Below, piece by piece: positions 45,170 through 54,300 of a stretch of DNA of 64,000 nucleotides. This DNA is from Mycobacterium simiae (GTDB lineage Bacteria > Actinomycetota > Actinomycetes > Mycobacteriales > Mycobacteriaceae): NCBI RefSeq assembly GCF_010727605.1, contig NZ_AP022568.1:4650001-4714000 (forward strand). The letters are read 5' to 3'. The notes below the pieces were generated by a model. The model was not told where the DNA came from and ran no database searches. It saw nothing but the letters and a program-made list of their open reading frames with translations. The position numbers were made by a program, and so were the translations under genes. Position 1 is the first letter of the stretch; each line of letters opens with the position of its first letter.

Positions 45170-45493
45170 ATGAACCGAACCCTGGCCTCCGCACTGCTGT
45201 TCGGCACGGTGGTATTCGCCAATGTGGGCCTGGGCGCGGGTGGTGCCCAGGCCGACCCGGGAACGGGAATCTGCAACCAATTGGCGATGTGCAGCTACGT
45301 CTGGTGCCCCGGCAGTCCGTTGCCGATGCCGGACGTGGTGTGGGACATGAACAGATGCCACCACTATTACGGCGGCAGCCTCGGCCATCCGGGAACCGAG
45401 GGCGGCATTCAGGTCGGCGCCCACATTCTCGAGGGAGATCCGTCCCCGGCGAACACCTGCAACGGATCGCCCATCTGCTTGCCCGGCCTGTAA
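45170..45493 (+). CDS. Small exported cysteine-rich protein
   Basis: A 107-residue protein with a signal peptide (cleavage after AQA) and a mature chain of about 77 residues with six cysteines, suggesting three disulfides: ICNQLAMCSYVWCPG near the start, RCHHYYGG in the middle and NTCNGSPICLPGL at the end. AGGAGAACGCG precedes the ATG. Small Cys-rich secreted proteins of this sort are common in mycobacteria and have no known function. It stands alone ahead of the MoxR operon. Confidence 0.8.
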   Translation: MNRTLASALLFGTVVFANVGLGAGGAQADPGTGICNQLAMCSYVWCPGSPLPMPDVVWDMNRCHHYYGGSLGHPGTEGGIQVGAHILEGDPSPANTCNGSPICLPGL

Positions 45494-45557
45494 CAGCGCC
45501 CGAGCGCCCTAGTGCGCTAGGTGTGGAATGCCGGCGGCCGGGTACCCCAGCGGGCGT

Positions 45558-46556
45558 ATGACTACCGCAGGGACACAACCGGATCAGCGTGAACTCGACG
45601 ACGCCCGACGCATCGTAGCCGCCATCTCAGCGGCATTCGCAGCCAAGATCGTTGGGCAGCGCGAACTCCGGGAGTCGCTGCTGATCGGTCTGCTCGCCGG
45701 TGGCCATGTCCTGCTCGAAAGCGTGCCGGGCCTGGCCAAGACCACCGCCGCCAAGGTGCTCGCCGAGTCGATTCATGGCCGCTTCCAACGCATCCAATGC
45801 ACGCCCGATCTACTGCCCAGCGACATCATCGGGACCCAGATCTATGACTCGGCGAGCAACTCCTTCGTCACCCAGCTCGGGCCGGTGCACGCGAACATCG
45901 TGCTGCTCGACGAGATCAACCGATCGAGCGCGAAGACGCAGAGCGCGATGCTCGAAGCGATGGAGGAGCGGCAGACCACGATTGCCGGACAAGTACACCC
46001 GCTCGCGGATCCGTTCCTGGTCATCGCCACCCAGAACCCCGTCGACCAGGAAGGCACCTATCCGCTCTCGGAGGCGCAGACCGACCGCTTCCTACTCAAG
46101 GAGATCGTGCGTTACCCCTCTCCGCAGGAAGAGGTGGAAGTGATGGCGCGGATCGACGCGGGCATCTACGACAGGCAACCCACCGCGCCGGTCGTCGGCC
46201 TCGACGACGTCCTGCGCCTGCAGGACGTGGTGCGGCACGTCCACATGGATCACGCGCTGATGCTCTACGCCAGCCAGCTGGTCGACGCAACCCGCCACCC
46301 CGCCCGGGCGCTGCCCAAGCAGATCGCGCGGCTCGTCGAGTACGGCGCCAGCCCGCGCGCCACCATTGCGTTCTGCAAGGCCGCGCGGGCACGAGCGGTG
46401 CTGGCCGGTCGCGCGCACGTGTTGCCCGAGGACATCGCAAAGCTCGCCCACCGGGTGCTGCGGCACCGGCTCATCCTCGGATTCGAAGCGGCGAGCGCTG
46501 ACATCACCGCCGAGGTCGTGATCGACGCGGTGTTACGGGCCGTCCGGGTCCCCTGA
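45558..46556 (+). CDS. moxR: MoxR AAA+ ATPase
   Basis: About 332 residues: Walker A SVPGLAKTT, Walker B VLLDEINRS, sensor 1 ATQNP and sensor 2 region TDRFLLKEIV, then the C-terminal lid. MoxR proteins act as chaperones that assemble or activate VWA-domain partners. Here it heads a six-gene run with DUF58 and VWA-like membrane proteins, the Bat-like arrangement. ATG 45558 is preferred over ATG 45528 on family alignment. Confidence 0.9.
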   Translation: MTTAGTQPDQRELDDARRIVAAISAAFAAKIVGQRELRESLLIGLLAGGHVLLESVPGLAKTTAAKVLAESIHGRFQRIQCTPDLLPSDIIGTQIYDSASNSFVTQLGPVHANIVLLDEINRSSAKTQSAMLEAMEERQTTIAGQVHPLADPFLVIATQNPVDQEGTYPLSEAQTDRFLLKEIVRYPSPQEEVEVMARIDAGIYDRQPTAPVVGLDDVLRLQDVVRHVHMDHALMLYASQLVDATRHPARALPKQIARLVEYGASPRATIAFCKAARARAVLAGRAHVLPEDIAKLAHRVLRHRLILGFEAASADITAEVVIDAVLRAVRVP

Positions 46557-46574
46557 GCTGCCCCACGCTGCACC

Positions 46575-47453
46575 ATGGGTAAGCATCTCAACCGCGCCAA
46601 GGCACACTTCGGCACCGACACGCGGGGACTGCTCGAAGGCGGGCGGTACGCGCTATTACATACGCGCAGCATGGAATTCGACGACCTACGCCCGTACGTG
46701 CCCGGCGACGACGTCCGCGACATCGACTGGAAGGCTTCGGCGCGGTCCGGCGTCGTGCTCATCAAACGGTTCGTCTCCGAAAAGCACCACAAGATCCTGC
46801 TGGTCGCCGATGCCGGGCGCAATATGTCGGCGCTGGCCCCCAACGGCGAATACAAGCGCGACGTCGCCGCCCACATCATGGGAGCGGTGGGACTGATCGG
46901 GCTGCGGCGCTCCGACCAGATCGGCATGGTCTACGGCGACCGCCGCGGGTCGGTGAACATCCCGCAGCGGCGCGGCGAATCGCACATCGAGGGCCTCCTG
47001 CACCGCTGGTACCAGCACGTCACCAGCGACCCCGGGCGCAGCGACATCACCGCCCAACTCGACTACATCGCAACGCATTACCGCCACAGCATGCTGATCG
47101 TCGTGGTGTCCGACGAGCCCGACTTCGATCGGCACGGGGACGGGCGGCTCAGCGCGGTGCTCACCAAACTCGTGGGCCGTCACGACATCATGTGGGTGAT
47201 GGTGTCGGACATGCCCGCGGTGGGACCCGACAACACCGACGGCTACGACGTCGCGACCGGCCGTTTCGTCCTGAACGGGGCCGATCTCGGCGCGCGGGTC
47301 GTTGCCGCATATCGGCGTGCCGAGCAGGCGCGGCGCGCCCAGCTAGCGGCCTTCCTCACTGAGCACGCGATCCCGCACGCCCTCGTTGCCGGCAGCGGGG
47401 ACATTCGACGCGAACTGGTCCGCCTGACCGAGGTGACCGCCCGTGCCGGATGA
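46575..47453 (+). CDS. DUF58 protein (VWA-like)
   Basis: A 292-residue cytosolic DUF58 protein. The family signature MEFDDLRPYVPGDDVRDIDWKASARSG is clear (about 35–61), followed by the VWA-like strand KILLVADAGRNMSAL. There the metal-site DxSxS is replaced by DAGRN. It probably binds MoxR. Translation of the next gene starts inside its 3' end (11-bp overlap). Confidence 0.88.
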   Translation: MGKHLNRAKAHFGTDTRGLLEGGRYALLHTRSMEFDDLRPYVPGDDVRDIDWKASARSGVVLIKRFVSEKHHKILLVADAGRNMSALAPNGEYKRDVAAHIMGAVGLIGLRRSDQIGMVYGDRRGSVNIPQRRGESHIEGLLHRWYQHVTSDPGRSDITAQLDYIATHYRHSMLIVVVSDEPDFDRHGDGRLSAVLTKLVGRHDIMWVMVSDMPAVGPDNTDGYDVATGRFVLNGADLGARVVAAYRRAEQARRAQLAAFLTEHAIPHALVAGSGDIRRELVRLTEVTARAG

Positions 47454-47916
47454 TCTGCTGCGCCATCTCTTCGGTCCGCAGCCGTACTCGTCGTGGTGGC
47501 TGTGCTGGGCGGTGCTGCTTAGCATCGCCGTGACCTGTTGGTACGCAACCGTTTTCGTGTGGACGTTGCCGGCGCACCGATTGCGGCGCATCCCGGGCGT
47601 GCGGCGGATGCACGCCCGGCTGATCCGCCGACGATTTGCGCGCTGCGTCCAGGGCATCGCCGACCAGCATGATGCTGGGCGGTTGTCGCCGGCGGCCGCG
47701 TGCGCGGCGATCAGCCGAACGCTGCGCAGCTTCCTGCACCAGGCGACCGGCGAGCGCGCACAGTACCTCCACGTCGATGCCCTGGCCGCTGCCAATCTGG
47801 CTGCGGCCGCGCCGTTGCTGACCCGCCTCGGCGACGCGCAGTTCAACGCCGATACGAAAGTCGACGTCGCGGACGTGAGCGCGCGCGCACAGGAGTTGAT
47901 CCACGCATGGACCTGA
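47443..47916 (+). CDS. Small membrane protein of the MoxR operon
   Basis: A 157-residue protein with one N-terminal membrane span (about 17–42), then a basic, helical cytoplasmic domain (LIRRRFARCVQGIADQHDAGRLSPAAACAAISRTLRSFLHQATG). The layout recalls DUF4381-type subunits found in the same position in other MoxR–VWA operons. GTG start overlapping DUF58; its stop overlaps the next ATG by 10 bases. Confidence 0.72.
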   Translation: MPDDLLRHLFGPQPYSSWWLCWAVLLSIAVTCWYATVFVWTLPAHRLRRIPGVRRMHARLIRRRFARCVQGIADQHDAGRLSPAAACAAISRTLRSFLHQATGERAQYLHVDALAAANLAAAAPLLTRLGDAQFNADTKVDVADVSARAQELIHAWT

Positions 47917-48884
47917 AGTGGTGGCCGGTAGCGCTCGTCGGATCGGCCGGCCTGGCCGCGGTCGTCGCGCTGGCCGCGCTGCTGCCGATGGCCGCCGCGC
48001 GCAGGCAACTGCGCCCGCTGGCCAACGTCGCACGGCTGACTCGGTTGCCCGACTACGCGAAGGTGGCGCGGCTGCGTTCGCTGTCGACGGTGGTGACCTT
48101 GGTCGTGTTGACCGTCATGTTCGGCGCCGCCACCTGGGCGGCGTCCCGCCCGACGGTGGCGGGCAGGGACTTCGACACCGCTCACCCCGAAGACATCATG
48201 CTCTGCGTGGGGCAGCCGGTGACGGACCCGGCCACGGGGGAGCTGCTCGGCTACTTCGCACGCCAGGCCGTCGACTCGCCTGCGGCGCAGCGCATTGGCC
48301 TGACATCGGTCAACCGCCGCCTGGTGCCGCTGACACGCGACCACCAATACGCCGCAGCCCGATTCGGCGAGTACGCCGGCGCCCGCACCCGTCAGTCGGC
48401 ATCGTTCGCCCCGCCGGTGCCGTACACCGACTATGCCCCTAGCACGGACGACGTTCTGGCGCTGTGCCTTTCGGGGTTCCCCGACGCGGGGCAACGCGGC
48501 CCGCAGCGGCGCTCGGTGATCTATCTCGGCCCCGCGGATCTGCGTACCGCGGCCGAACCCCGCTCGGCACTGTTCACCGACGCCAGCACGCGGAACCTGG
48601 CCGAGCGGGCTGGGGTTCAAGTCAACGTGCTCGACACCGCCCCATCATCCGCGAGCGGTTCGCTGCAACAGCTCACCGCGCGCACCGGCGGCCGCTACCT
48701 CACGCCAGACCCCAATTCGGTGGCCCGGGCCCTCGACGGGATTCGGTCGCATACCCCACCGGCGCGCCTGGCCGACGGTACGGTCGTGACCGCGGACCTC
48801 CGCGATGCGCCGGTGGTGCCGCTGGTGATCGCCCTGTTGTCGGCCGCCGTGCTATCGGTGGCCCTCTTGGTGTTGCGTCGATGA
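47907..48884 (+). CDS. VWA-like membrane protein 1 (metal site lost)
   Basis: A 325-residue membrane protein: spans at about 7–28, 53–72 and 302–323 around an outer VWA-like domain. The expected metal motif strand reads DIMLCVGQPVTDP, with no DxSxS. The rest keeps the fold's shape (RRSVIYLGPADLRTA, LAERAGVQVNVLDT, LQQLTARTGGRYLTPDP), the last being a common VWA/BatA ending. Coupled on both sides by overlapping codons. Likely a BatA-type structural subunit. Confidence 0.75.
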   Translation: MDLKWWPVALVGSAGLAAVVALAALLPMAAARRQLRPLANVARLTRLPDYAKVARLRSLSTVVTLVVLTVMFGAATWAASRPTVAGRDFDTAHPEDIMLCVGQPVTDPATGELLGYFARQAVDSPAAQRIGLTSVNRRLVPLTRDHQYAAARFGEYAGARTRQSASFAPPVPYTDYAPSTDDVLALCLSGFPDAGQRGPQRRSVIYLGPADLRTAAEPRSALFTDASTRNLAERAGVQVNVLDTAPSSASGSLQQLTARTGGRYLTPDPNSVARALDGIRSHTPPARLADGTVVTADLRDAPVVPLVIALLSAAVLSVALLVLRR

Positions 48885-49807
48885 CATTTCAGCCCGTGCT
48901 GCCCTGGCCGATCCTCGCCGTCGTCGCCGGCGCGCTCGCCTTCGCGCGTCTGGTGGCGCTGCGTCAGGTGCTGGTGTCGGCGGGGCGTCGGCGCACCCGC
49001 GCGGTGTTGCGGTGGGCAGGGATCACTCTCACGGTGCTGCTGTTGATCGCCGCGACCACGCGTCCGGTACTGCGGCACACCGAAAACGGCGGTGGCGCAC
49101 CAGCCGGCGCGAACCTCAACGTGTTCTTGATCGTCGATCGGTCAGCTGACTCCGCAATCGACGACTACGGCGCCGGGGAACCGCGGCTGGCCGGAATGCG
49201 CGACGACATCGCGGCGGTGATCACCCAGTACCCCGCGGCGAGGTACGCGCTGGTCACCGTCGCTTCCAACGCGACGCTGAATTGGCCGCTGTCGCATGAT
49301 GTGTGGAGTCTGCGCCCCGCTATCGCGGCGCTCGGCTCGGACCGCAGCGATCGCGTCGTCAACGCCGCGTCGGCGGCCACCGTGGTGCGATACCAGCTGA
49401 TGCAGGCGATACAGCAATACCCGGGCTCGCGCAACGTGGTGCTGTACTTCGGCTGCGCTGCGCCAGGCCCGCCCGGGGCGTCGGGCTCCTCGGGGTCGGA
49501 ATTCGACATCACCCAGGCGTCGGTGAACGGCGGAGCGGTGCTGGGTTACGGCCGCAGCGACGCCATCGACGAAGGCGAATTACGGTCAATTGCAACGCAA
49601 TTCGACGTTCCCTACCTACCCCGGGACCCCGGCGAGCCGCTGCGGCTTAGGTTGCCGGACACCCGGCACGGGCCGGCGGCCGAGCAGCGGATCGAACTGT
49701 ACTGGCTGCCCGCGTCGCTCGCCGCGGCCCTGCTGCTCGCCGAAATCTACCTCTCCGTCCGCGAATTCCGGCGCGGCCGCATCGCCCGACGGGACCTGGC
49801 ATCATGA
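48881..49807 (+). CDS. VWA-like membrane protein 2 (degenerate metal site)
   Basis: A 308-residue membrane protein with two N-terminal spans (about 9–27, 45–62) and one C-terminal (about 276–292). The VWA-like domain starts NVFLIVDRSADSAIDDY, where DRSAD replaces DxSxS, and continues with MRDDIAAVITQYPAARYALVTVASNATLNWPLS and GSRNVVLYFGCAAPG. The BatB-like counterpart of the preceding protein. ATGA overlap at its start and again with the next gene. Confidence 0.75.
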   Translation: MTFQPVLPWPILAVVAGALAFARLVALRQVLVSAGRRRTRAVLRWAGITLTVLLLIAATTRPVLRHTENGGGAPAGANLNVFLIVDRSADSAIDDYGAGEPRLAGMRDDIAAVITQYPAARYALVTVASNATLNWPLSHDVWSLRPAIAALGSDRSDRVVNAASAATVVRYQLMQAIQQYPGSRNVVLYFGCAAPGPPGASGSSGSEFDITQASVNGGAVLGYGRSDAIDEGELRSIATQFDVPYLPRDPGEPLRLRLPDTRHGPAAEQRIELYWLPASLAAALLLAEIYLSVREFRRGRIARRDLAS

Positions 49808-50544
49808 CGGGCGGTCCGGCGCGACTGCGGCTACGTCGGCGGCTCCTGATCTACTCAGCCCCGCTGAGTGTGGTCGCACTGCTGACCATCGCGAAGTTGA
49901 TTTCCGTTGTCATCGCCGGGAACTCCGCCGTCTCCTCCTTCGCCATGCGAGACGCGAACACGGCCCGTGCCGATGCCGCGATCCTGGGCGTCGTCAACAT
50001 CATCGAGCCGGCGAAGGCGCCATTCGCCGCCGGCACCGCAGCCGTGCTCGATGGTCGGCTCGACGACGCCGACGCCGAATTCTCGGCCGCGCTGCGTCGC
50101 ACCGACGCCGCCCATTCCTGCCCGGCGCGCGTCAACCTCGAACTCGTCCGCGAAACCCAGGGCGACCGCGCCGCGGCCGCCGGCGACCGGCCCCGCGCGC
50201 AAGACCGCTACGTCAGCGCACTGGACGTCGTCGACGGTGCGCCCGGCGGCTGCTTCGCCGGCAACGAGGACCCCGATCCGCAGCGGCGCGCCATCCGCGA
50301 CGACACGGCGAACCGCTTGGCGGCCAAAAGGACTGCACTGGACACCCCGCCGCCGGCGCCGACTCCGCCGCCACCGCCCGCGGCGCCGCCACCTGCGGCT
50401 GTGCCACCGCCGATCGCCGTCGGAGCGGACGGGCGGGAACTCCCGCCCCGCACGCTGGAGCCGGGCGCCGGCGATCCGTTCGACAAGCTGCAGCAGGTGT
50501 TGCAGGACGCGGCTGGCGCCGCGCCGACCGACGGGTCGCCGTAA
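49804..50544 (+). CDS. Membrane-anchored TPR-like, Pro-rich protein
   Basis: A 246-residue protein with a single N-terminal span (about 14–40). An extracytoplasmic helical part resembles a short TPR array (LDGRLDDADAEFSAALRRTDAAHSCPARVNLELVRETQGD), followed by a proline run (about 180–202) and a C-terminal acidic tail. It matches the position and shape of BatC/BatE-like TPR subunits. Last gene of the operon. Confidence 0.72.
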   Translation: MTGGPARLRLRRRLLIYSAPLSVVALLTIAKLISVVIAGNSAVSSFAMRDANTARADAAILGVVNIIEPAKAPFAAGTAAVLDGRLDDADAEFSAALRRTDAAHSCPARVNLELVRETQGDRAAAAGDRPRAQDRYVSALDVVDGAPGGCFAGNEDPDPQRRAIRDDTANRLAAKRTALDTPPPAPTPPPPPAAPPPAAVPPPIAVGADGRELPPRTLEPGAGDPFDKLQQVLQDAAGAAPTDGSP

Positions 50545-50564
50545 CGGTCTGTCACGCTCGTGGG

Positions 50565-50969
50565 GTGAACGAGTTCCTCGGGCCGCCGTGCCCGTGCGGC
50601 AGCGGCGTCGGTTATCGCGGCTGTTGCGGGCCGCTGCACCGCGGCGAGACGGCCCCGTCGGCCGAGGCATTGATGCGGTCGAGGTATTCGGCCTTCGCCT
50701 ATGGCGACGCCGACTATCTGTTTCGCACCTGGCATCCGCGCACGCGGCCGGCCGACGTGGCTGTCGACTCCGGCATCACCTGGCTGGGCCTCGAGGTGAT
50801 CGACACCCTCGGGGGCGGTCCCGACGACGATTCCGCGGAAGTGGAATTCGTCGCTCGGTTTCAGTCCGGCGGCCGCACGGGCCGCCTGCACGAGCGCAGC
50901 CGCTTCGCGCGCCGCGCCGGTCGGTGGCTATATCTCGATGCCGTCACGGCAAATACGTCGAGCGAGTGA
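50565..50969 (+). CDS. ychJ: YchJ-family SEC-C metal-binding protein
   Basis: A 134-residue protein. The N-terminal SEC-C zinc site PCPCGSGVGYRGCCGPLH is followed by the UPF0225/YchJ domain (SAEALMRSRYSAFAYGDADYLFRTWHP, RSRFARRAGRWLYLD). GTG 50565 precedes the Cys cluster directly. The last 9 bases of the gene overlap the 3' end of the oppositely oriented tRNA-Cys gene. Function unknown; the SEC-C motif suggests protein or metal binding. Confidence 0.88.
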   Translation: MNEFLGPPCPCGSGVGYRGCCGPLHRGETAPSAEALMRSRYSAFAYGDADYLFRTWHPRTRPADVAVDSGITWLGLEVIDTLGGGPDDDSAEVEFVARFQSGGRTGRLHERSRFARRAGRWLYLDAVTANTSSE

Positions 50970-51031
50970 CGGGATTCGAACCCGTGTATACGGCTTTGCA
51001 GGCCGCTGCCTAGCCGCTCAGCCACACCCGC
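50961..51031 (-). tRNA. tRNA-Cys (anticodon GCA)
   Basis: A full cloverleaf of 71 nt on the minus strand: acceptor GCGGGTG/CACTCGC with one G–U, D arm closing GCT/GGC, anticodon stem GCGGC/GCCGT around CTGCAAA, variable loop ATAC, T arm ACGGG-TTCGAAT-CCCGT, discriminator U. The anticodon GCA and U73 identify cysteine. No CCA is encoded. The 3' acceptor strand overlaps the last codons and stop of ychJ. Confidence 0.93.
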
Positions 51032-51367
51032 ACAGGCCATCACCTTGCCAGCGTGTGGGGCCTGGGGCCCAGTGTTTGCCTCGGCGCGATCATTTCACCG
51101 ATTCGAGCATGGGTTGGTACCCCATGCCCGGCACCGTTTACGACCGCTCGGTACCGGCTAACTGACACCTGCAACAACGGCGTCAGCCGGGTGCGCGCAA
51201 ATCGGATAAGCCGTTTACCGAAACTGCCCGCCCGCAACGACGTCACGATTGTGCGCTATCCAGCGAAAAGCTGGCGGCCCGAACAGGGGAAGTGATTGTC
51301 TTGACCAGAACCGCAGCGGGCAGCGGTACGCGACCGCCTCGGGTCTGAGCAATCGGAAGGGACGGCA
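51032..51367. other. Gap between tRNA-Cys and the giant sensor kinase
   Basis: It should hold the tRNA promoter (minus strand) and the kinase promoter (plus strand). No coding frame with domain character and no strong palindrome was seen. Confidence 0.4.
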
Positions 51368-54300
51368 GTGGTTTTCCGGGCAGACCAGGAGATCGGTCGC
51401 GACTTGGCCGCGGTCGACTGGGCCGCTACACCGCTCGGTCCGGTAGCGGGCTGGCCGCAAAGCCTCGTCACGGCGGTCAACATCCTGCTGTCGTCCCGGT
51501 TTTCGATGTGGATGGCATGGGGCCCGGAGCTGACATTTTTCTGCAACGCCGCCTACCGACGCGACACCCTGGGCCGCAAGTACCCCTGGGCGCTCGGTCG
51601 CCCGGCCAGCGAGGTGTGGGCGGAGATCTGGGATGACATCGGTCCCCGGATCGAGAGCGTGCTGGCGACCGGGGAGGCAACCTGGGACGAAGCGCTGATG
51701 CTGATCCTGGAGCGGTCAGGTTATCCAGAGGAGTCCTATCACACGTTCTCCTACAGCGCGCTGCGCGACGACGACGCCACCGCGGTCGGGATGCTCTGCG
51801 TGGTGCGGGAGGACACCGATCGCGTCATTACGCAGCGACGGATCGCGACGTTGCGCGATCTCGGGTCTGATCCGAGCGTGGTGCGCACCGAGCGTCAGAT
51901 GCTCGACTACGCGGCCCGACAACTCGCGAACAATCCCTACGATCTGCCGTTCTCGATGACCTACCTGTTCGCCGACAGCGGCGACGCACTGTTGGCCGGG
52001 GTCAGTGGCATCATCCCCGGGCATCCGGCAGCGCCGCAGATAGTGCCGGCCGGGGCCCGTTCACCCTGGCCTACCCAAACGGCGGGGCATGGCGACACCG
52101 CACTCATCCAGCTCGACGGCATCGCCGCGGACTTGCCGACCGGCGCCTGGCCGGAGCCGCCGACGCAGGCCCTCGTGGTGCCGCTGCTACAGCAGGGCGG
52201 CGCGCCGGTCGGCTTCCTGGTGGCCGGACTGAACCGGTATCGCCAGCTCGACGACGGTTACCGCGGCTTCGTGGAGCTGGTGGCCGGCTACATCGCGGCC
52301 GGCGTGAGCAGTGCGCGCAGCTATCAGGCCCAGCAGCGGCGCGCCGAGGAATTGGCCGAGCTCGACCGCGCGAAGACGGCATTTTTCTCCAACATCAGCC
52401 ACGAATTCCGGACTCCGCTCACCTTGATCCTCGGACCGGTCGACGAGTTGCGCCGCCGCGCGACGGAGATCGACGAGCAGGCCCGCCAAGAGCTGGACCT
52501 CGTCCACCGCAACGGCTTGCGGCTGGCGAAACTCGTCAACACCCTGCTGGACTTTTCCCGAATCGAGGCGGGGCGCATGCGGGCCCGATTCGAACCCGTC
52601 GACGTGGCCACCGTCACCGCGGATCTGGCCAGCGTTTTCCGCTCGGCGATCGAGCGGGCCGGCCTCACCTTCACGGTGGACTGCCCACCCCTGGACGAGC
52701 CGGTGTACCTGGATCGCGAGATGTGGGAAAAGGTCATCCTCAATCTGCTCTCCAACGCGCTGAAGTTCACCTTCGATGGGTCGATCACAGTGCGCGTGGC
52801 CCGTGACGACACCGATGCCGTCGTCGCCGTCACCGACACCGGGGTGGGGCTGCCCGCCGCGGAAATGCCCCACCTCTTTGAGCGGTTTCACCGCATCGAG
52901 AACGCGCGCGCCCGCTCCACGGAAGGCAGCGGCATCGGGCTGGCCCTGGTCAAGGAACTCGTCGGATTACACGGCGGCACCATCACGGCCGACAGCCAGG
53001 AGGGCGCGGGGGCGAGTTTCGTCATACGTATGCCATTCGGTGCGGCTCACCTGCCGGCCGACGAGATCTCGGCCCCACCGGCTACCCCGCCGACCCCCGG
53101 CGTGATCGCCGAACCGTATGTCCAGGAGGCACTGCGCTGGCTGCCCGGTGACCTCGATGCCGAATCTGCGACAAGTTTCACGGCGATGATGACCGCCGTC
53201 GCGCCAGCCGGGCACCAGCGCGACGGGACTCGGGTGTTGGTCGCCGACGACAACGCCGACATGCGCGAGTATCTGACCCATCTGCTGCAAACATCTGGAT
53301 ACCAGGTCAGCACGGTCGGCGACGGGCAACAAGCACTGGATGCGATCCGCGCCGAGGCCCCCGACTTGGTCATCAGCGACGTGATGATGCCCCGGCTGGA
53401 CGGTCTGCAATTGCTCGCCGCGCTGCGCGGCGAGCCGCGCACCGCCGCGCTGCCCGTCCTGCTGCTCTCCGCGCGCGCGGGCCAGGAAGCCTCCGTCAAA
53501 GGGCTGCTCGCCGGCGCCGACGACTACCTCGTCAAGCCGTTCGCCGCCGCCGAACTCCTGGCCCGGATACGCGCCAACGTGGAGCTGTCGCGGTTGCGCA
53601 GCCACCACGCCCGGTGGCGCACCGCCCTGGTGGAATCGCTGCAAGAGGGCTTCTTCGTCTGTGACGAACACGGTGTCGTCATCGAGGTCAATTCCGCGTT
53701 CACGGACATTCTTGGATATGGACCCGAAGGGCTGCCGTATCGACCCGCCCACCCATGGTGGCCGTCCGCCGACACCGAACCCCGGGGCCGCCGCCAGGCG
53801 GAGGCGGCCTTCGAACAGCTGCTGGCACAAGAGCAGGGCGCCTTCACCGCTCCGGTCATCCACCGTGACGGGCACCGCCTCTGGGTCGCCGCCAACTTCA
53901 ATCATGTCGACGACCCGGACACTGGTCGCCGCATCATGGTGGGCACCCTGCGTGACGTGACGACCGAGCACTACGTCGTGCAGAGTCAGGCTGCGCTGGC
54001 CGGATTGAATCAGCAATTGGCGCAGGCAGAGACGCTCGAGGACACCCTGCAGGGTGCGGCCGAGGAGCTCCGTGACACGTGGGACGCCCGTCAGGTGCTG
54101 GCCGTGACGTTCGGCCGGGACGACCCGAGTGAGGCCGCGCCGGTGCTGGTGTGTGCCGGTGAGCCGGTGGACTGGGCCGAACTGTCGTCACGTCGCCGTC
54201 AGCTGATCGAGTCGCTACGCGATTCCGAGCTGCTCACCACAACGTCCGATACGCCTGGAACGGCAGGCATTTCGTTGCAGCATCCCCGCGGCGTGCTAGT

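Noticed and set aside
51053..51295. Coding frame between tRNA-Cys and the giant kinase
   Set aside because: No SD, no recognisable domain, and it spans the region that must hold two promoters.
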